DNA of 64,000 nt from Antarcticibacterium sp. 1MA-6-2 (GCF_021535135.1 NZ_CP091036.1:1302001-1366000), one strand, 5' to 3'; counted from the stretch's first letter, positions 38,906 through 49,597 are shown. Notes: generated from the sequence alone by a model not told the origin. Numbers and translations are program-made.

Positions 38906-40144
38906 ATGAAATCACTATTTATAAATATTCAGGATCTGGTACAGGTAAGGGAAACCTCTGTAGAAAAACTTTCAGGTGAAGAAATGAAGGAGTTACCCTG
39001 CATAAAAAATGCCTGGTTACTTATAGAAAATGATAAAATAGCCGACTACGGTAAGATGGACTCTCTTCCGGAGTTCGATAATATTCAGGCTGAAGATCTT
39101 TCAGGAAAAATAGTAGTTCCCACCTGGTGCGATTCTCATACTCATCTTGTCTATGCTAGGAACCGGGAGCAGGAATTTGTAGACAGAATAAATGGCCTCA
39201 CCTATACTGAAATTGCCAACCGCGGTGGCGGTATATTAAATAGTGCTAAAACACTTCAGGAAACTTCCGAAGAAGATATATACCAACAGTCGGCTGCAAG
39301 ACTGGAGCAGGTCATGAAACTTGGTACAGGAGCCATAGAAATTAAATCAGGTTATGGACTTACAAAGGAAGCAGAATTAAAAATGCTTCGGGTTATTAAA
39401 AAGTTGAAACAGAATTATTCTTTACCCATTAAAGCTACTTTTTTGGGAGCACATGCCCTTCCGACGGAATTTAAAAATAGAAGAGAAGAATATGTCGACT
39501 ATGTAATAGACGAAATTTTACCGGAAGTAGCAAAACAGGACCTAGCAGAATATATTGATATTTTTTGTGAGGAAGGATATTTCACTACGGCCGACACAGA
39601 AAAACTACTTAAAGCAGCAAGGGAATGTGGACTGGTTCCAAAAATCCATGTTAATCAGTTTAACGCCATTGGGGGAGTAAAAACAGGAGTAAATAATAAT
39701 GCTCTTAGTGTGGATCATCTGGAAGTAATGAGAGATGAGGATATTGAAGTGCTGAAAAATTCAGCTACAATGCTAGTAGCTCTTCCCGGATGTTCACTTT
39801 TCCTCGGTATCCCGTATACTCCTGCAAGAGAAATGATAGACGCAGGATTACCTCTTGCGCTTGCGACAGATTACAATCCCGGAAGTGCTCCCAGTGGAAA
39901 TATGAATTTAGTGGTTTCCCTGGCCTGTATGAAAATGAAAATGACTCCCGAGGAGGCTATTAATGCCGCCACCATTAATGCTGCTTATGCGATGGGCCTT
40001 TCCTCCACCCACGGAAGTATTACTAAAGGTAAGGCTGCTAATTTTATTGTTACAGAAAAAATACCTTCTTACGCTCACCTCCCCTACTCATTTGGAAACA
40101 ACGAAATTGATTCCGTTTTCATAAATGGTAAAAAGGTTAATTGA
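38906..40144 (+). CDS. hutI: Imidazolonepropionase
   Basis: 412 residues, amidohydrolase superfamily, third step of histidine degradation (imidazolone-5-propionate to N-formimino-glutamate). Metal motif DSHTHLVYA, then NRGGGILNS, IEIKSGYGL, FLGAHALP, KIHVNQF and the ATDYNPGS motif with the catalytic Asp. First of a four-gene run; hutG starts in its stop codon. Confidence 0.93.
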   Translation: MKSLFINIQDLVQVRETSVEKLSGEEMKELPCIKNAWLLIENDKIADYGKMDSLPEFDNIQAEDLSGKIVVPTWCDSHTHLVYARNREQEFVDRINGLTYTEIANRGGGILNSAKTLQETSEEDIYQQSAARLEQVMKLGTGAIEIKSGYGLTKEAELKMLRVIKKLKQNYSLPIKATFLGAHALPTEFKNRREEYVDYVIDEILPEVAKQDLAEYIDIFCEEGYFTTADTEKLLKAARECGLVPKIHVNQFNAIGGVKTGVNNNALSVDHLEVMRDEDIEVLKNSATMLVALPGCSLFLGIPYTPAREMIDAGLPLALATDYNPGSAPSGNMNLVVSLACMKMKMTPEEAINAATINAAYAMGLSSTHGSITKGKAANFIVTEKIPSYAHLPYSFGNNEIDSVFINGKKVN

Positions 40145-41150
40145 TGGTGAAGTTCAAAATTTATAATTCGGCCATAATTGAGAGATTGATTTCTAAAAGA
40201 GAGGGAGAAATAAAGTTTGGTGAGAAAATAGTTTCTATTCAGGATCTATCACAATTACAAAATAGTCCTGCCCGTTATGTGCTTCTTGGAATACCTGAAG
40301 ATATTGGGGTGAGGGCAAACAAAGGAAAACCGGGAACAACAGGAACCTGGCAGGTGATGCTTAAAACTCTGCTGAATATACAGGCCAATAAATATACAAA
40401 TCCCGAAAATCTACTATTATTAGGAGAAGTTGATTGTAGCGAAGCCATGACTAAAGCTGCGAATATTGATGAAAATGATCCTAATTATCTTGCAAAACTG
40501 GGAGACCTGGTAAAAGAAATTGATCTTGTAGTGAGTGATATAGTGGAAGTAATTGTAGCTGCAGGAAAGATTCCGATTATTATAGGTGGGGGACATAATA
40601 ACGCTTATGGCAATATCAAAGGCACCAGCCTGGCACTCAAAAAGCCTGTAAATATTTTAAATATTGATGCTCATACCGATATGCGGAAGCTCGAGCACAG
40701 GCATAGCGGAAATGGCTTTAGTTACTGCAGAAAAGAAAACTACCTGGCAAAATACAGGGTTTTTGGTGTGCATCAAAATTATACCCCGGCATATATTTTT
40801 GAAAATATGGATGCTTCAGAAAATGATCAATACCTAAGCTCTTTGAACATCTTATACTGAAATCCTCAAAGCAGATCCTTGAAGCTTATACAGAAGAACT
40901 GGCTTTAATATCCAATGCCAACTTTGGTTTGGAACTGGACGTCGACGCCATTGAAGACTTCCCCAGCAGCGCACAAACTCCCAGCGGATTTCCATTTAAT
41001 ATGGTGAGAAACTTTATAACTATTGCAGGGAAAAACGAGAAAATTAAATACCTTCATATTTGTGAGGCTGCCGTTTCGCCTTTAACAGAAGGGAAAGTAG
41101 GAAAAGCTTTAAGCTATTTAATAACAGATTTCTTAAATCCAAAAATCTAA
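40144..41150 (+). CDS. hutG: Formimidoylglutamase (frameshifted at 40835)
   Basis: Arginase-fold Mn enzyme, about 336 residues, hydrolysing N-formimino-L-glutamate to glutamate and formamide. Metal ligands are in GGGHNNA, NIDAHTDMR and, after the break, LELDVDAIE. The ATG at 40144 overlaps the hutI stop (TGATG). At 40835 NDQYL should continue into LFEHLILKSSKQ in the next frame; the window reads TACCTAAGCTC, one base short of a codon, possibly CTGGAG or CTGAAG originally. DUF1622 begins in its stop codon (TAATG). Confidence 0.87.
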
Positions 41151-41500
41151 TGCTGGAAAAAATACAGGATTACATTGAATATGCAGCCCTTGGGATTGAA
41201 ATCGCAGGTGTAATAGTGATGGTAATTGGGCCTCTTTTCGCTTTATGGCGTTATGCATTTAATAAACACAACGATGGAAGTTCTTACCGTACGTTTCGCC
41301 ATGATCTGGGAAAGGCCATTTTGCTTGGTTTGGAATTTCTTGTTGCAGGAGACATAATTGCCACGGTAAGTACAGATCCTACTATAGAAAAAGTATTGGT
41401 GCTGGGTATAATTGTTCTTATAAGAACTTTTCTTAGCCTTTCACTTCAGGTCGAGCTTGAAGGACGCTGGCCGTGGCAGAAAAAAACCATTGGAGATTAA
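41150..41500 (+). CDS. DUF1622 membrane protein
   Basis: 116 residues with three hydrophobic segments (AALGIEIAGVIVMVIGPLFALW; LLGLEFLVAGDIIATV; VLVLGIIVLIRTFLSLSL) and the conserved R-FR-DLG-AILLGLEFLVAGDI core of DUF1622. Function unknown. It overlaps hutG by one base, so translation is probably coupled to the hut genes. Confidence 0.85.
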   Translation: MLEKIQDYIEYAALGIEIAGVIVMVIGPLFALWRYAFNKHNDGSSYRTFRHDLGKAILLGLEFLVAGDIIATVSTDPTIEKVLVLGIIVLIRTFLSLSLQVELEGRWPWQKKTIGD

Positions 41501-41502
41501 TT

Positions 41503-41961
41503 ATGGAGATTATCGATTTTGACCCTAAACATGCTGAAGATTTTAAGGAATTAAATCTTGCATGGCTAAATAAATTTTTCTGGGTAGAGCCACACGATGA
41601 AGAAGTGCTTGGAAAGCCTCAAAAATATATTTTAGATCCCGGAGGAAACATATTTTTCGTAAAGGAAGGCGACAGGATAATTGGAACAGTGGCTCTTATG
41701 AAGTTAGAAGATGGTGTATTTGAACTCACAAAAATGGCAATTACACCTGATTCACAAGGTAAAAAAATAGGTCAGAAATTAATGGAACACACCCTTGGAT
41801 ACGCAAAAGCACAAGGTTGGAAAAAATTAATAATCTACTCGAGCCGAAAACTGGTAAATGCTCTTCACATTTACAGAAAGTATGGCTTTATTGAAATTCC
41901 TATAGAGGTAAACAATCCCTATGCCCGCGGAGACATAAAACTGGAACTGCTACTCTCTTAA
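41503..41961 (+). CDS. GNAT family N-acetyltransferase
   Basis: About 152 residues with GNAT motif A (ELTKMAITPDSQGKKIGQKLM; acetyl-CoA pyrophosphate loop QGKKIG) and motif B (LIIYSSRKLVNALHIYRKYGF). The first in-frame start is ten codons upstream, inside the DUF1622 end; ATG 41503 gives the normal family start (MEIIDFDPKHAEDFKEL). Substrate unknown; its place after hutG is suggestive but unproven. Confidence 0.85.
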   Translation: MEIIDFDPKHAEDFKELNLAWLNKFFWVEPHDEEVLGKPQKYILDPGGNIFFVKEGDRIIGTVALMKLEDGVFELTKMAITPDSQGKKIGQKLMEHTLGYAKAQGWKKLIIYSSRKLVNALHIYRKYGFIEIPIEVNNPYARGDIKLELLLS

Positions 41962-42025
41962 AATATTCCTAAATGAGTAAACCTCAGTTTTTCGTTGCGT
42001 AACTTTAACTGAAAATACGCTAATT

Positions 42026-42829
42026 ATGAAACAATTACTAACTCTTTTAATTTGCATTTCCATTATGGCATGCAAAAATGAGAACCGTGAAAACACCGAA
42101 GAATATAATTCGGAAGTGACAGAAGCATCTCAAAAAGTGGAACAGGAAAACGACTCTATTCCTGTTGAAATTAAGCCAATTTCCCATGCAACTGCTGTGT
42201 TGACCTGGGATAACACCGTTATTTATCTAGATCCCACAGGAGGAGCAGAAGCTTTTCAGGGAAGTGAGAAGCCGGGCTTTGTTTTAATTACAGATATCCA
42301 TGGAGATCATATGGATGCTAAAACACTTACTGCACTACAATTGGGAAGCACTCAGATTATTGCGCCGCAGGCTGTAAAAGATCAGCTACCGCAGGAGCTA
42401 CAGGGACAGGTTACGGTAATGAACAATGGAGAAAGTCTGGATGTTCAGGGAATTAATATAGAAGCTATTCCCATGTATAATTTACCTGAAGATCCTGAAG
42501 GTTTTCACCCTAAAGGACGAGGGAACGGATATGTACTGGAAAAAGATGGGAACAGAATCTATATAGCCGGAGACACTGAAGCTATTCCTGAAATGAGAAA
42601 TCTTCAGGACATTGATATTGCCCTTATTCCAATGAATTTACCTTACACTATGGAAGTCGAGCAGGCAGCAGAAGGAGTTTTGGCCTTTGAACCGAAACAG
42701 GTTTACCCATATCATTTCCGCGGTCAGGATGACTTTGCCGATGTAGAAAAGTTTAAAGAACTCATTAATCAGCAAAATCCTGAAATTGAAGTAGTACTGG
42801 CTTACTGGTATCCGGACAGACAGGAGTAA
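42026..42829 (+). CDS. MBL-fold metallo-hydrolase lipoprotein
   Basis: 267 residues: lipobox IMAC (mature Cys near 16), an acidic linker, then an UlaG-like metallo-beta-lactamase domain. The metal motif is TDIHGDHMD (HxxDH form), with downstream YIAGDTEAIPE and PYHFRGQDDF supplying later ligands. Periplasmic or outer-membrane-anchored hydrolase of unknown substrate. Confidence 0.82.
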   Translation: MKQLLTLLICISIMACKNENRENTEEYNSEVTEASQKVEQENDSIPVEIKPISHATAVLTWDNTVIYLDPTGGAEAFQGSEKPGFVLITDIHGDHMDAKTLTALQLGSTQIIAPQAVKDQLPQELQGQVTVMNNGESLDVQGINIEAIPMYNLPEDPEGFHPKGRGNGYVLEKDGNRIYIAGDTEAIPEMRNLQDIDIALIPMNLPYTMEVEQAAEGVLAFEPKQVYPYHFRGQDDFADVEKFKELINQQNPEIEVVLAYWYPDRQE

Positions 42830-42867
42830 CAATTATTAATAGAAGGCGGTTAAGTTTTCGGGTGTCA

Positions 42868-42990
42868 GGTCGAGCGCAGTCGAGACCTTCTAAATTGTTT
42901 GGTCGAGTGTAGTTGAGACCTTCTGAATAGTCTGGTCGAGCGCAGTCGAGACCTCTGCTCAAGAGGGACCCCTCGACTGCGCTCGGGAGA
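42868..42990. repeat. Cluster of GGTCGAGCGCAGTCGAGACC palindromic repeats
   Basis: Three direct copies: 42868-42887 (exact), 42901-42920 (three differences, GGTCGAGTGTAGTTGAGACC) and 42934-42953 (exact), spaced 33 bases apart. An inverted, shortened copy (CTCGACTGCGCTCGGGAGAC) spans about 42971-42990. The 20-mer is itself imperfectly palindromic (TCGA..TCGA). The same type of interspersed element is familiar from flavobacterial intergenic regions. An open frame across it is a by-product. Confidence 0.85.
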
Positions 42991-43018
42991 CACTAAAAAT
43001 TTTAAATCTCGTTGATTA

Positions 43019-43048
43019 AAGAGGCTGTATAGACGGTCTCTTTTTTTG
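43019..43048 (+). terminator. Probable terminator
   Basis: AGAGGCTG and CGGTCTCT can form an 8-bp stem (two wobble pairs) around TATAGA, followed by TTTTTTT. It lies at the convergent point of the MBL gene and the reverse-strand lipoprotein. Confidence 0.6.
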
Positions 43049-43056
43049 GCCGAAAA

Positions 43057-44016
43057 TTATTCAGAATAAGTCAAAGTTCCTCTTAAAATTTCAGAAACAC
43101 CTCCATCGCTGTCGGTTACCAGTAGAAGTTCTGCCTCCCCTTCTTTTTCTGAAAGAACAGTCACCGATTCTACTTTTATCATCAACGATTTTCCTCCCTG
43201 CTGTATTAAAGCCGAGGCCGGAGTGTTATTTACAGAAAGATCATTAATTTTAAAAGCTCCAATAAAACTTCCCAGCACTTCCCCGTCATCAATCCAGTTT
43301 GCTGTGTTTTCCACAGTTGCAGTAAAGACAATTATTTCTGCTCCCTCTATATAAGAAGCTCCTGAAAAACCTGATTCTATGCCTTGAATTTCGGGTAACT
43401 TAAACCGTATGATCTCCGGCAATGGAACTTCTCCTTTTTCTTCCAGGTATCTCCTGAATGTGGAAAGAGAATATTTAGCAATTAAATTTTTTCCTCTGTT
43501 AAACAGGTAAAGATCATCTTCTACAACCTCTGCAGCCTCAATATTAAGATGTTCAGAAGGTATTTCAGCCGCAGCTCTTAAACCGTCATAAATTTCTGTA
43601 ATAGAAAATTCTTTCGGCACAATTTCTTCTGAAGAAAGATTTACCTCTACCAGCACATCCCTTTCCGGAGATTTAGATCCTGAACCAAAAATGAGGAGAA
43701 CATTTCCTTCAGGATCAACTTTGGTCATTGCTTCAAAATCCGGCTTTACCAGCTTCTCAAAAATACTATCGGGTAAAGTGCGTTCCGGCAATAATGAAAT
43801 CCTATCAATGACTTCGTTATTTTTATTCAGCTTAAACAGCCAGGGAGAATTATCTCCTATAATATATCTACCGTTCCTGGTTTCTTCTATTCCTGATGCT
43901 GAAGGAATTTCATTCAGCTCATTTATCTCCAGTAATTTAAATTCTACGTTTGTTGGTTTACAATTACTCATAAGGATTAAAATCATTATCCACAAAACAC
44001 TCCCGGCGTTTCTCAT
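43057..44016 (-). CDS. Lipoprotein of unknown function (possible DUF6929, beta-propeller-like)
   Basis: 319 residues with a lipobox-like MSNCKP near residue 17, then alternating beta-strand segments with RYIIGDNSPWLFKLN and LYLFNRGKNLIAKYSL, resembling the phytase/esterase-like propellers of Bacteroidota. I tentatively link it to DUF6929. Its start overlaps the 3' end of the trehalase gene by about 50 bases, so the two are probably co-transcribed. Confidence 0.65.
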   Translation of the reverse strand: MRNAGSVLWIMILILMSNCKPTNVEFKLLEINELNEIPSASGIEETRNGRYIIGDNSPWLFKLNKNNEVIDRISLLPERTLPDSIFEKLVKPDFEAMTKVDPEGNVLLIFGSGSKSPERDVLVEVNLSSEEIVPKEFSITEIYDGLRAAAEIPSEHLNIEAAEVVEDDLYLFNRGKNLIAKYSLSTFRRYLEEKGEVPLPEIIRFKLPEIQGIESGFSGASYIEGAEIIVFTATVENTANWIDDGEVLGSFIGAFKINDLSVNNTPASALIQQGGKSLMIKVESVTVLSEKEGEAELLLVTDSDGGVSEILRGTLTYSE

Positions 44017-45639
44017 TCTTACTTTTTTCTCTCACCAATTTCTGGTAAACACCATTCGTCCAACCAAATCCATCCTGCGTGGGATACTCTCCTCCCCCAC
44101 TTTCCCTGGAAAGATCTTCAACATTGTATTTCTCCAGTAGTTTATAAGTTCTTTTATACACACCCGTATTTAACTGAAGCCACTTATTCTTAATATCAGT
44201 AGCCATTTCAAATTGATTATAGTTCCTGAGGCCCTGAATTGTGATCCATTGAAGTGGAGCCCAGCCATTAGGAGCATCCCATTGCTGCCCTGTATTATAT
44301 GGTGTCGTAACCACACCTCCGGGTTGGATAAAAATTTGCTCAATTTTTGTGGCGACCATGGCAGCACGATTATCTGCAGCCAGTTTGAAGAATAATGGAT
44401 ATACGCCTGCAAGAGAAAGAACTTAGGTGTGGTTTTACGATCAACAAAATTGTAATCCATGTAATATTCCTCTACATTATTCCAGAAGTATTTCTCTATA
44501 GCTACTCGGCGTGCTTCACTTTTTTCAAAAATTCTTCAGCTTGAGCTGAATTTCCCGAGAGTTCATAAGCTTTGGCAATAGTTTTTTCAAGATTAAACAA
44601 AAGAGAATTCAGATCAACAGGAAGGATATCAGTCGTATGAATAGTAGAAAGATAAAAATTGCCCTCCACGTCACGACTTAACCACTTAGCTTGAAAAATC
44701 CCAACCTGATTCTGCTCCAGCCCTTAAATTTCTGTATACTTCTTCGCGGGATTTTCCCGGGAACATCTCCAGAGCCTTGTCGGCTGTTTTTACGTCTTCC
44801 CGGTAACTTTCAGGTCTGGGGGTGGCATAGTTATCCCAATATCTATTGAGGATTTCGCCTCCCGGTAATCTCACCACACGTTTATCTGCAGAATTTATTT
44901 CTGAAAGCTCTTCGGCACCATCCATCCAAAACTGGTATTCCTTCTCAAGATACGGGAGATACTTTTCATAAATATCGTCTCCTTCTATTTCAGCTAAAAC
45001 CTCAACCATCTTTGCATAAAAAGGAGGTTGGGAACGGCCAAGGTAATAGGTGCGGTTTCCATTTGGAATGAAGCCATAGTTTTTAATCAGGTAGGAGAAG
45101 TTATCGACCATATTTTCTATAGTGCCGTACTCACCGTCTTCCTGGAGCCCCAGCATACTAAAATAGCTATCCCAGTAGTAAATTTCTCTGAACCTGCCAC
45201 CGGGAACTATATAGGGATTGGGAAGAGGAATCAAAGTTCCTGAAATCGCCTCATCTGCAGGTCTTTTCAGGACATCCCATAAATAGGCAATATGTTTTTG
45301 AATAGAAGCCGAATCTGTCTGAAAATTATTTTGAGTACTGGGAATAGCAAAATGTTCTTCTAAAAAGTCCAGTTGAAAAGGGGTGGTTTTATTTTCCAGG
45401 GCTGCGTACCTCTGCCTTATTTCCTGTACATCATAAAGAGGAACAACATCTACAAAGGTTTTACTATCCGGGAAAAGCTCTTCATTCGATTGTACATCAT
45501 AAAAAAGTTCTCCATATAGCTCTTCAGGGGGCAGGATCTGGACTTTCCTCTCAAGGCTGGCTTCCTTAACCTGGGCACAGGAGACGAGAAAAAGAAATAT
45601 GATTCCGAAGAGGGATCTGTAAGAGTAATTTTTTTTCAT
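43964..45639 (-). CDS. treA: Trehalase, GH37 (three frame breaks)
   Basis: Exported alpha,alpha-trehalase, about 555 residues: lipobox LVSCAQ, GH37 signature 1 PGGRFREIYYWDSYF, GWDFSSR region, and signature 2 QWDAPNGWAP. Breaks: at 44686 SGWDFSS ends in TAA (CACTTAGCT for CACTGGCT on the + strand); at 44520-44525 a poly-A run is one base short (KKSEARRVAIEKY should follow); at 44422 ACTTAGG replaces a Pro codon before VLSLAGVYPLFF. Two breaks carry the window signature and one is a homopolymer loss. All catalytic motifs are present once restored. Confidence 0.85.
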
Positions 45640-45730
45640 TATTAAATATTAAGTAGCTCTAATTTACATATTTCCTGGTAGAAAGAGTAGCTACTGTACT
45701 TATTGCCGCTTTTGAACAATTGGATATGAG

Positions 45731-46825
45731 CTAAAAGGAAAAACCAATATTGAAGAAGACTCTATTAAGGGTGGGTGTTAATTCCGCTATTAAAGCATGC
45801 GAACCGCTTTTAATCCTGGCTCCAATTCCGGCGTTAACCGTGGGAAGAAATTTTGTGTCTTTAGAGGTACCTGCCTGACTGCCGTTTTCTACGACCACAT
45901 TTTCCTCCCATGAGACCGCAGCACCAACTCCTGCGTATCCGTAAGGCTGAATTCTTTTGGAATTCCCCTGAAATTTGACAGCTATGGGAACGAGGTTTAT
46001 GAGCTGAGTTCTAAAAAGAAATTCTCCATTTTCCAGACCTACAGGTGTCTCTTTTGGCTCTGTATTGTGATGATATATTATTCCCCGGGTTAGAATAAAG
46101 TTATTTGTGCGGTCAGGGTTAAATTTTTCCAGAAAAACAGCTCCCCTGAAACTTTTAAAATTGATATCAAAACTTACCGGAACCCCTACCAAAATATTCA
46201 GATTGTAGGAAGTTTTATCGGAATACGCTTCTACCGGAAAGGCTTCCTCAAACTGGCTGTTATAAGCGAGAATTTCCTTTTTTATAGCCTTTTCTGAATA
46301 TTTCAAATCTTCGGAAACAGCCTCATTATCCTGAAGTACTCTTTTCAGGTCCTCCTGCCAGATTTTTTCAGGCCGCCTTACCTTTCTCTGTTTCCTGTCG
46401 GCAGGATTTATTTCCGGCCTCTTAAGATGAACTTCCTCCCCAGTAGTAGTATTAACAACAAAGAAATCGGGTTTATACCTCTGCGGATGGTTCCAGATAT
46501 AGAGATCAATTTTCCCTTTTACAAGATTTTTTGCAAAGACAGGTTTAGCTGGTTTGTTCCTGTTTCCAGGAATAACTCTGGTACTAAATGTTCTTCCATT
46601 GCTGAATCCGAAAGCTTGAATATCTCCCGGTTCAAAAAATTCATCCATCGATTGAGGATCGATCCTAAAGTTCACTCCATTTGAGTATTCAGAATCCGGT
46701 GCATTCAGAATATAGCCGTGAATAGTGTCCTGATCTGTATGTACAATATATCCTGGCTCATAATTTTGTGCTTCAGCAACAAAAAATGGAAAACAAAAAC
46801 CCAGGGCCAGAAGGATCCTCTTCAT
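45731..46825 (-). CDS. Putative outer-membrane beta-barrel protein
   Basis: 364 residues with a signal peptide ending VAEAQ, a soluble N-terminal half (GYIVHTDQDTIHGYILNA; RKQRKVRRPEKIWQ) and a barrel-like C-terminal half with alternating strands ending in IGFSF, a terminal Phe typical of BAM substrates. I do not recognise a named family beyond the Bacteroidota PorT/OmpW-like barrels. No partner is evident. Confidence 0.65.
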   Translation of the reverse strand: MKRILLALGFCFPFFVAEAQNYEPGYIVHTDQDTIHGYILNAPDSEYSNGVNFRIDPQSMDEFFEPGDIQAFGFSNGRTFSTRVIPGNRNKPAKPVFAKNLVKGKIDLYIWNHPQRYKPDFFVVNTTTGEEVHLKRPEINPADRKQRKVRRPEKIWQEDLKRVLQDNEAVSEDLKYSEKAIKKEILAYNSQFEEAFPVEAYSDKTSYNLNILVGVPVSFDINFKSFRGAVFLEKFNPDRTNNFILTRGIIYHHNTEPKETPVGLENGEFLFRTQLINLVPIAVKFQGNSKRIQPYGYAGVGAAVSWEENVVVENGSQAGTSKDTKFLPTVNAGIGARIKSGSHALIAELTPTLNRVFFNIGFSF

Positions 46826-46862
46826 CTGATTGTTCTAAGTGATGGAAAATTAAGAAGAAACA

Positions 46863-46902
46863 ATAAAAAAAGGAGTACTATTCTTAAAAATAATACTCCT
46901 CT
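46863..46902 (-). terminator. Terminator of glyA
   Basis: On the reverse strand AGGAGTATTATT and AATAGTACTCCT pair (one mismatch) around TTTAAG and are followed by TTTTTTTATTG. Confidence 0.8.
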
Positions 46903-46924
46903 AATTCTTTTTCTTTTGAATCTC

Positions 46925-48199
46925 TTAAGCTGTAAAGAGAGGTCGCCCCTGCATCATTTCAACCACACTTGCCTTAACTTCTGAAAGTTTACTTTCATTT
47001 TCAGGGTTAGTAATTGCCGTATCAATAAAATCTACGATACGTGCCATATCCTCTTCTTTAAGACCCCGCGTAGTAACGGCAGCTGTACCAATTCTAATTC
47101 CTGAAGTAACAAAAGGAGATTTATCATCAAAAGGAACCATATTCTTATTCACCGTAATTTCAGCTTTTCCTAATGCTTCTTCAGCCTGTTTTCCGGTTAC
47201 ATTTTTGCTTCTTAAATCGATCAACATCATGTGGTTATCGGTTCCGCCGGAGATAACATTATAATCTTTATCCATAAATGCTTTGGCCAAAGCTTTAGCA
47301 TTTTTCTTAACCTGGACGGTGTAATACAAAAATTCATCGGTCAAAGCTTCTCCAAACGCAACTGCCTTAGCTGCAATAATATGTTCTAAAGGTCCACCCT
47401 GATTCCCTGGGAAAACTCCGCTGTCAAGCAAAGAAGACATTTTCTTTAAGTTCCCATTCTTCAGCTTTTCTCCAAATGGGTTATCAAAATCTTCACCCAT
47501 CATTATTACTCCTCCTCTTGGACCACGCAGGGTTTTGTGAGTGGTGGAAGTAACAACATGACAATGAGGAATTGGATCGCTAAGTAATCCTTTTGCAATA
47601 AGTCCCGCCGGATGTGCAATATCAGCAAACAAAATTGCTCCTACACTATCTGCTATTTCCCGGAATCTTTTATAATCTATTTCTCTCGAATATGCAGATG
47701 CTCCGGCAATGATCATTTTGGGCTTCTCTTTTTGAGCAAGCTCTGCTATTTTATCATAATTCAATAATCCTGATTCTTCATCAACTCCATAAAATATAAG
47801 CTGATACAATCTTCCCGAAAAATTTACAGGAGAACCGTGAGTTAAATGACCACCATGAGAAAGATCAAATCCTAAGAATTTATCACCAGGTTTCATACAT
47901 GCATGAAATACGGCTGTATTAGCCTGAGAACCGGAATGCGGCTGCACATTTGCATATTCCGCATTAAATAATTCTTTAAGGCGTTTTATAGCTAAAGTCT
48001 CTACCTTGTCGACTACCTCGCATCCTCCATAATAACGTTTCCCTGGATATCCTTCAGCGTATTTATTTGTAAGGACAGAACCTGCTGCTTCCAGCACTTG
48101 TTCACTTACGAAATTTTCACTTGCAATTAGTTCTAATCCATTGATTTGACGTTTCTTTTCTTCTTTAATTAGATCAAAAATTTCGGTATCTCGTTGCAT
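46925..48199 (-). CDS. glyA: Serine hydroxymethyltransferase
   Basis: 424 residues, PLP enzyme interconverting serine and glycine with tetrahydrofolate. Hallmarks: [38 protein letters not shown] and the Schiff-base Lys in [15 protein letters not shown], with GGTDNHMML in the C-terminal domain. The frame is intact along its whole length, unlike many of its neighbours. Divergent from fahA. Confidence 0.95.
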   Translation of the reverse strand: MQRDTEIFDLIKEEKKRQINGLELIASENFVSEQVLEAAGSVLTNKYAEGYPGKRYYGGCEVVDKVETLAIKRLKELFNAEYANVQPHSGSQANTAVFHACMKPGDKFLGFDLSHGGHLTHGSPVNFSGRLYQLIFYGVDEESGLLNYDKIAELAQKEKPKMIIAGASAYSREIDYKRFREIADSVGAILFADIAHPAGLIAKGLLSDPIPHCHVVTSTTHKTLRGPRGGVIMMGEDFDNPFGEKLKNGNLKKMSSLLDSGVFPGNQGGPLEHIIAAKAVAFGEALTDEFLYYTVQVKKNAKALAKAFMDKDYNVISGGTDNHMMLIDLRSKNVTGKQAEEALGKAEITVNKNMVPFDDKSPFVTSGIRIGTAAVTTRGLKEEDMARIVDFIDTAITNPENESKLSEVKASVVEMMQGRPLFTA

Positions 48200-48265
48200 G
48201 TTAATTTTTTACGTTAAATATTCACCAAAAGTAATAATTACATTCGGTTAATAAAGGGAAAATAA

Positions 48266-48273
48266 TATATTTG
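48266..48273 (+). promoter_or_regulatory. -7 box upstream of fahA
   Basis: TATATTTG matches TAnnTTTG, 35 bases before the fahA ATG. Confidence 0.5.
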
Positions 48274-48307
48274 AATGGAATTGAATTAAGAATAAAATCT
48301 AAAATTT

Positions 48308-49597
48308 ATGCCAATTACAGCAAATGATCCTAAGCGCAAAACGTGGCTGGACACTCCTGACAATACCGACTTTCCAATACAAAATATCCCATTTGGAGTC
48401 TTTTTAACAAGGGACGATATTATTACTATTGGAACGAGGATAGGAGATTATGCCATCGATCTTGGAGCACTGCACCAGTTGGGATATTTTGAAGGTATAC
48501 CTTTAACCGATGATATTTTCTTACAGGATACGCTGAACGATTTTATTTCTGACGGAAAGAAAACCTGGAGACTTGTAAGAAATCGAATTGCCGAAATTTT
48601 TGATGCCAATAACAATAAATTAAAAGAAAATCAGGACCATAGAAATATTGTTCTATTTACCCTTGATGAGATTGAGATGCAACTCCCTGTACTGGTAGGA
48701 GATTATACTGATTTTTATTCAAGTAAAGAACATGCTACTAACGTGGGAACCATGTTTCGGGATCCCGAAAATGCTTTATTGCCTAACTGGCTTCACATTC
48801 CCGTTGGATACCACGGGAGAAGTTCATCAATAATTCCCAGCGGAATTCCTGTTCACCGTCCTCAGGGACAAACTTTACCTCCGGGTGCCAAAGAACTAGG
48901 TTTTGGACCGTCTAAAAATGTAGACTTTGAGTTGGAAATGGCTTTTATTACTACAGATGCAAATCTTTTAGGTGAACCTATTCCTATTGAAGAAGCCGAA
49001 GAATATATTTTTGGTCTTGTGCTTTTTAATGACTGGAGCGCAAGGGACATCCAGAAATGGGAATATGTACCACTGGGGCCTTTTCTTGCAAAGAATTTCG
49101 CTTCTTCAGTTTCTCCCTGGATTGTAACTTTAGATGCGCTGGAGCCATTTAGAACTGAAGGGCCAAAACCTGAAAAAGAACTCCTTCCCTACCTGCAATA
49201 CAAAGGAAAAAAGAGTTTTGACATAAAACTGGAAGTAGCCATACAACCTGAAGATAACGAAGAAACGACTCTATCCCGGTCCAACTTTAAATACATGTAC
49301 TGGAATATGAGTCAGCAACTGGCGCATCATACCATTAATGGCTGTCCTGTAAATTCAGGAGACATGATGGGATCAGGAACCATTTCGGGTCCTACTCCCG
49401 ATACATACGGTTCGATGCTGGAACTTTCCTGGAAAGGGGAAAAACCACTTAAGCTAAAGGACGGTTCTGAAAGAAAATTTATTGAAGATAATGACACTGT
49501 AATAATGCGCGGCTATTGTGAAGGGAAAGACAGAAGGATAGGTTTTGGCGAGGTGCGAACGAAACTCCTTCCGGTTTTTCAACACAAGAAGAAATAA
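48308..49597 (+). CDS. fahA: Fumarylacetoacetase
   Basis: 429 residues, final step of tyrosine degradation (fumarylacetoacetate to fumarate and acetoacetate). Small N-terminal SH3-like domain, then FAH fold: GDYTDFYSSKEHATNVG with the metal-binding Asp and catalytic His, YHGRSSS, FELEMAF, NDWSARDIQKWEY. Frame intact. A bidirectional terminator follows. Confidence 0.95.
   Translation: MPITANDPKRKTWLDTPDNTDFPIQNIPFGVFLTRDDIITIGTRIGDYAIDLGALHQLGYFEGIPLTDDIFLQDTLNDFISDGKKTWRLVRNRIAEIFDANNNKLKENQDHRNIVLFTLDEIEMQLPVLVGDYTDFYSSKEHATNVGTMFRDPENALLPNWLHIPVGYHGRSSSIIPSGIPVHRPQGQTLPPGAKELGFGPSKNVDFELEMAFITTDANLLGEPIPIEEAEEYIFGLVLFNDWSARDIQKWEYVPLGPFLAKNFASSVSPWIVTLDALEPFRTEGPKPEKELLPYLQYKGKKSFDIKLEVAIQPEDNEETTLSRSNFKYMYWNMSQQLAHHTINGCPVNSGDMMGSGTISGPTPDTYGSMLELSWKGEKPLKLKDGSERKFIEDNDTVIMRGYCEGKDRRIGFGEVRTKLLPVFQHKKK

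Noticed and set aside
42765..42962. Reverse-strand open frame across the palindromic repeats
   Set aside because: Its repeated GLDCARPD residues are simply the translation of the 20-mer repeats.
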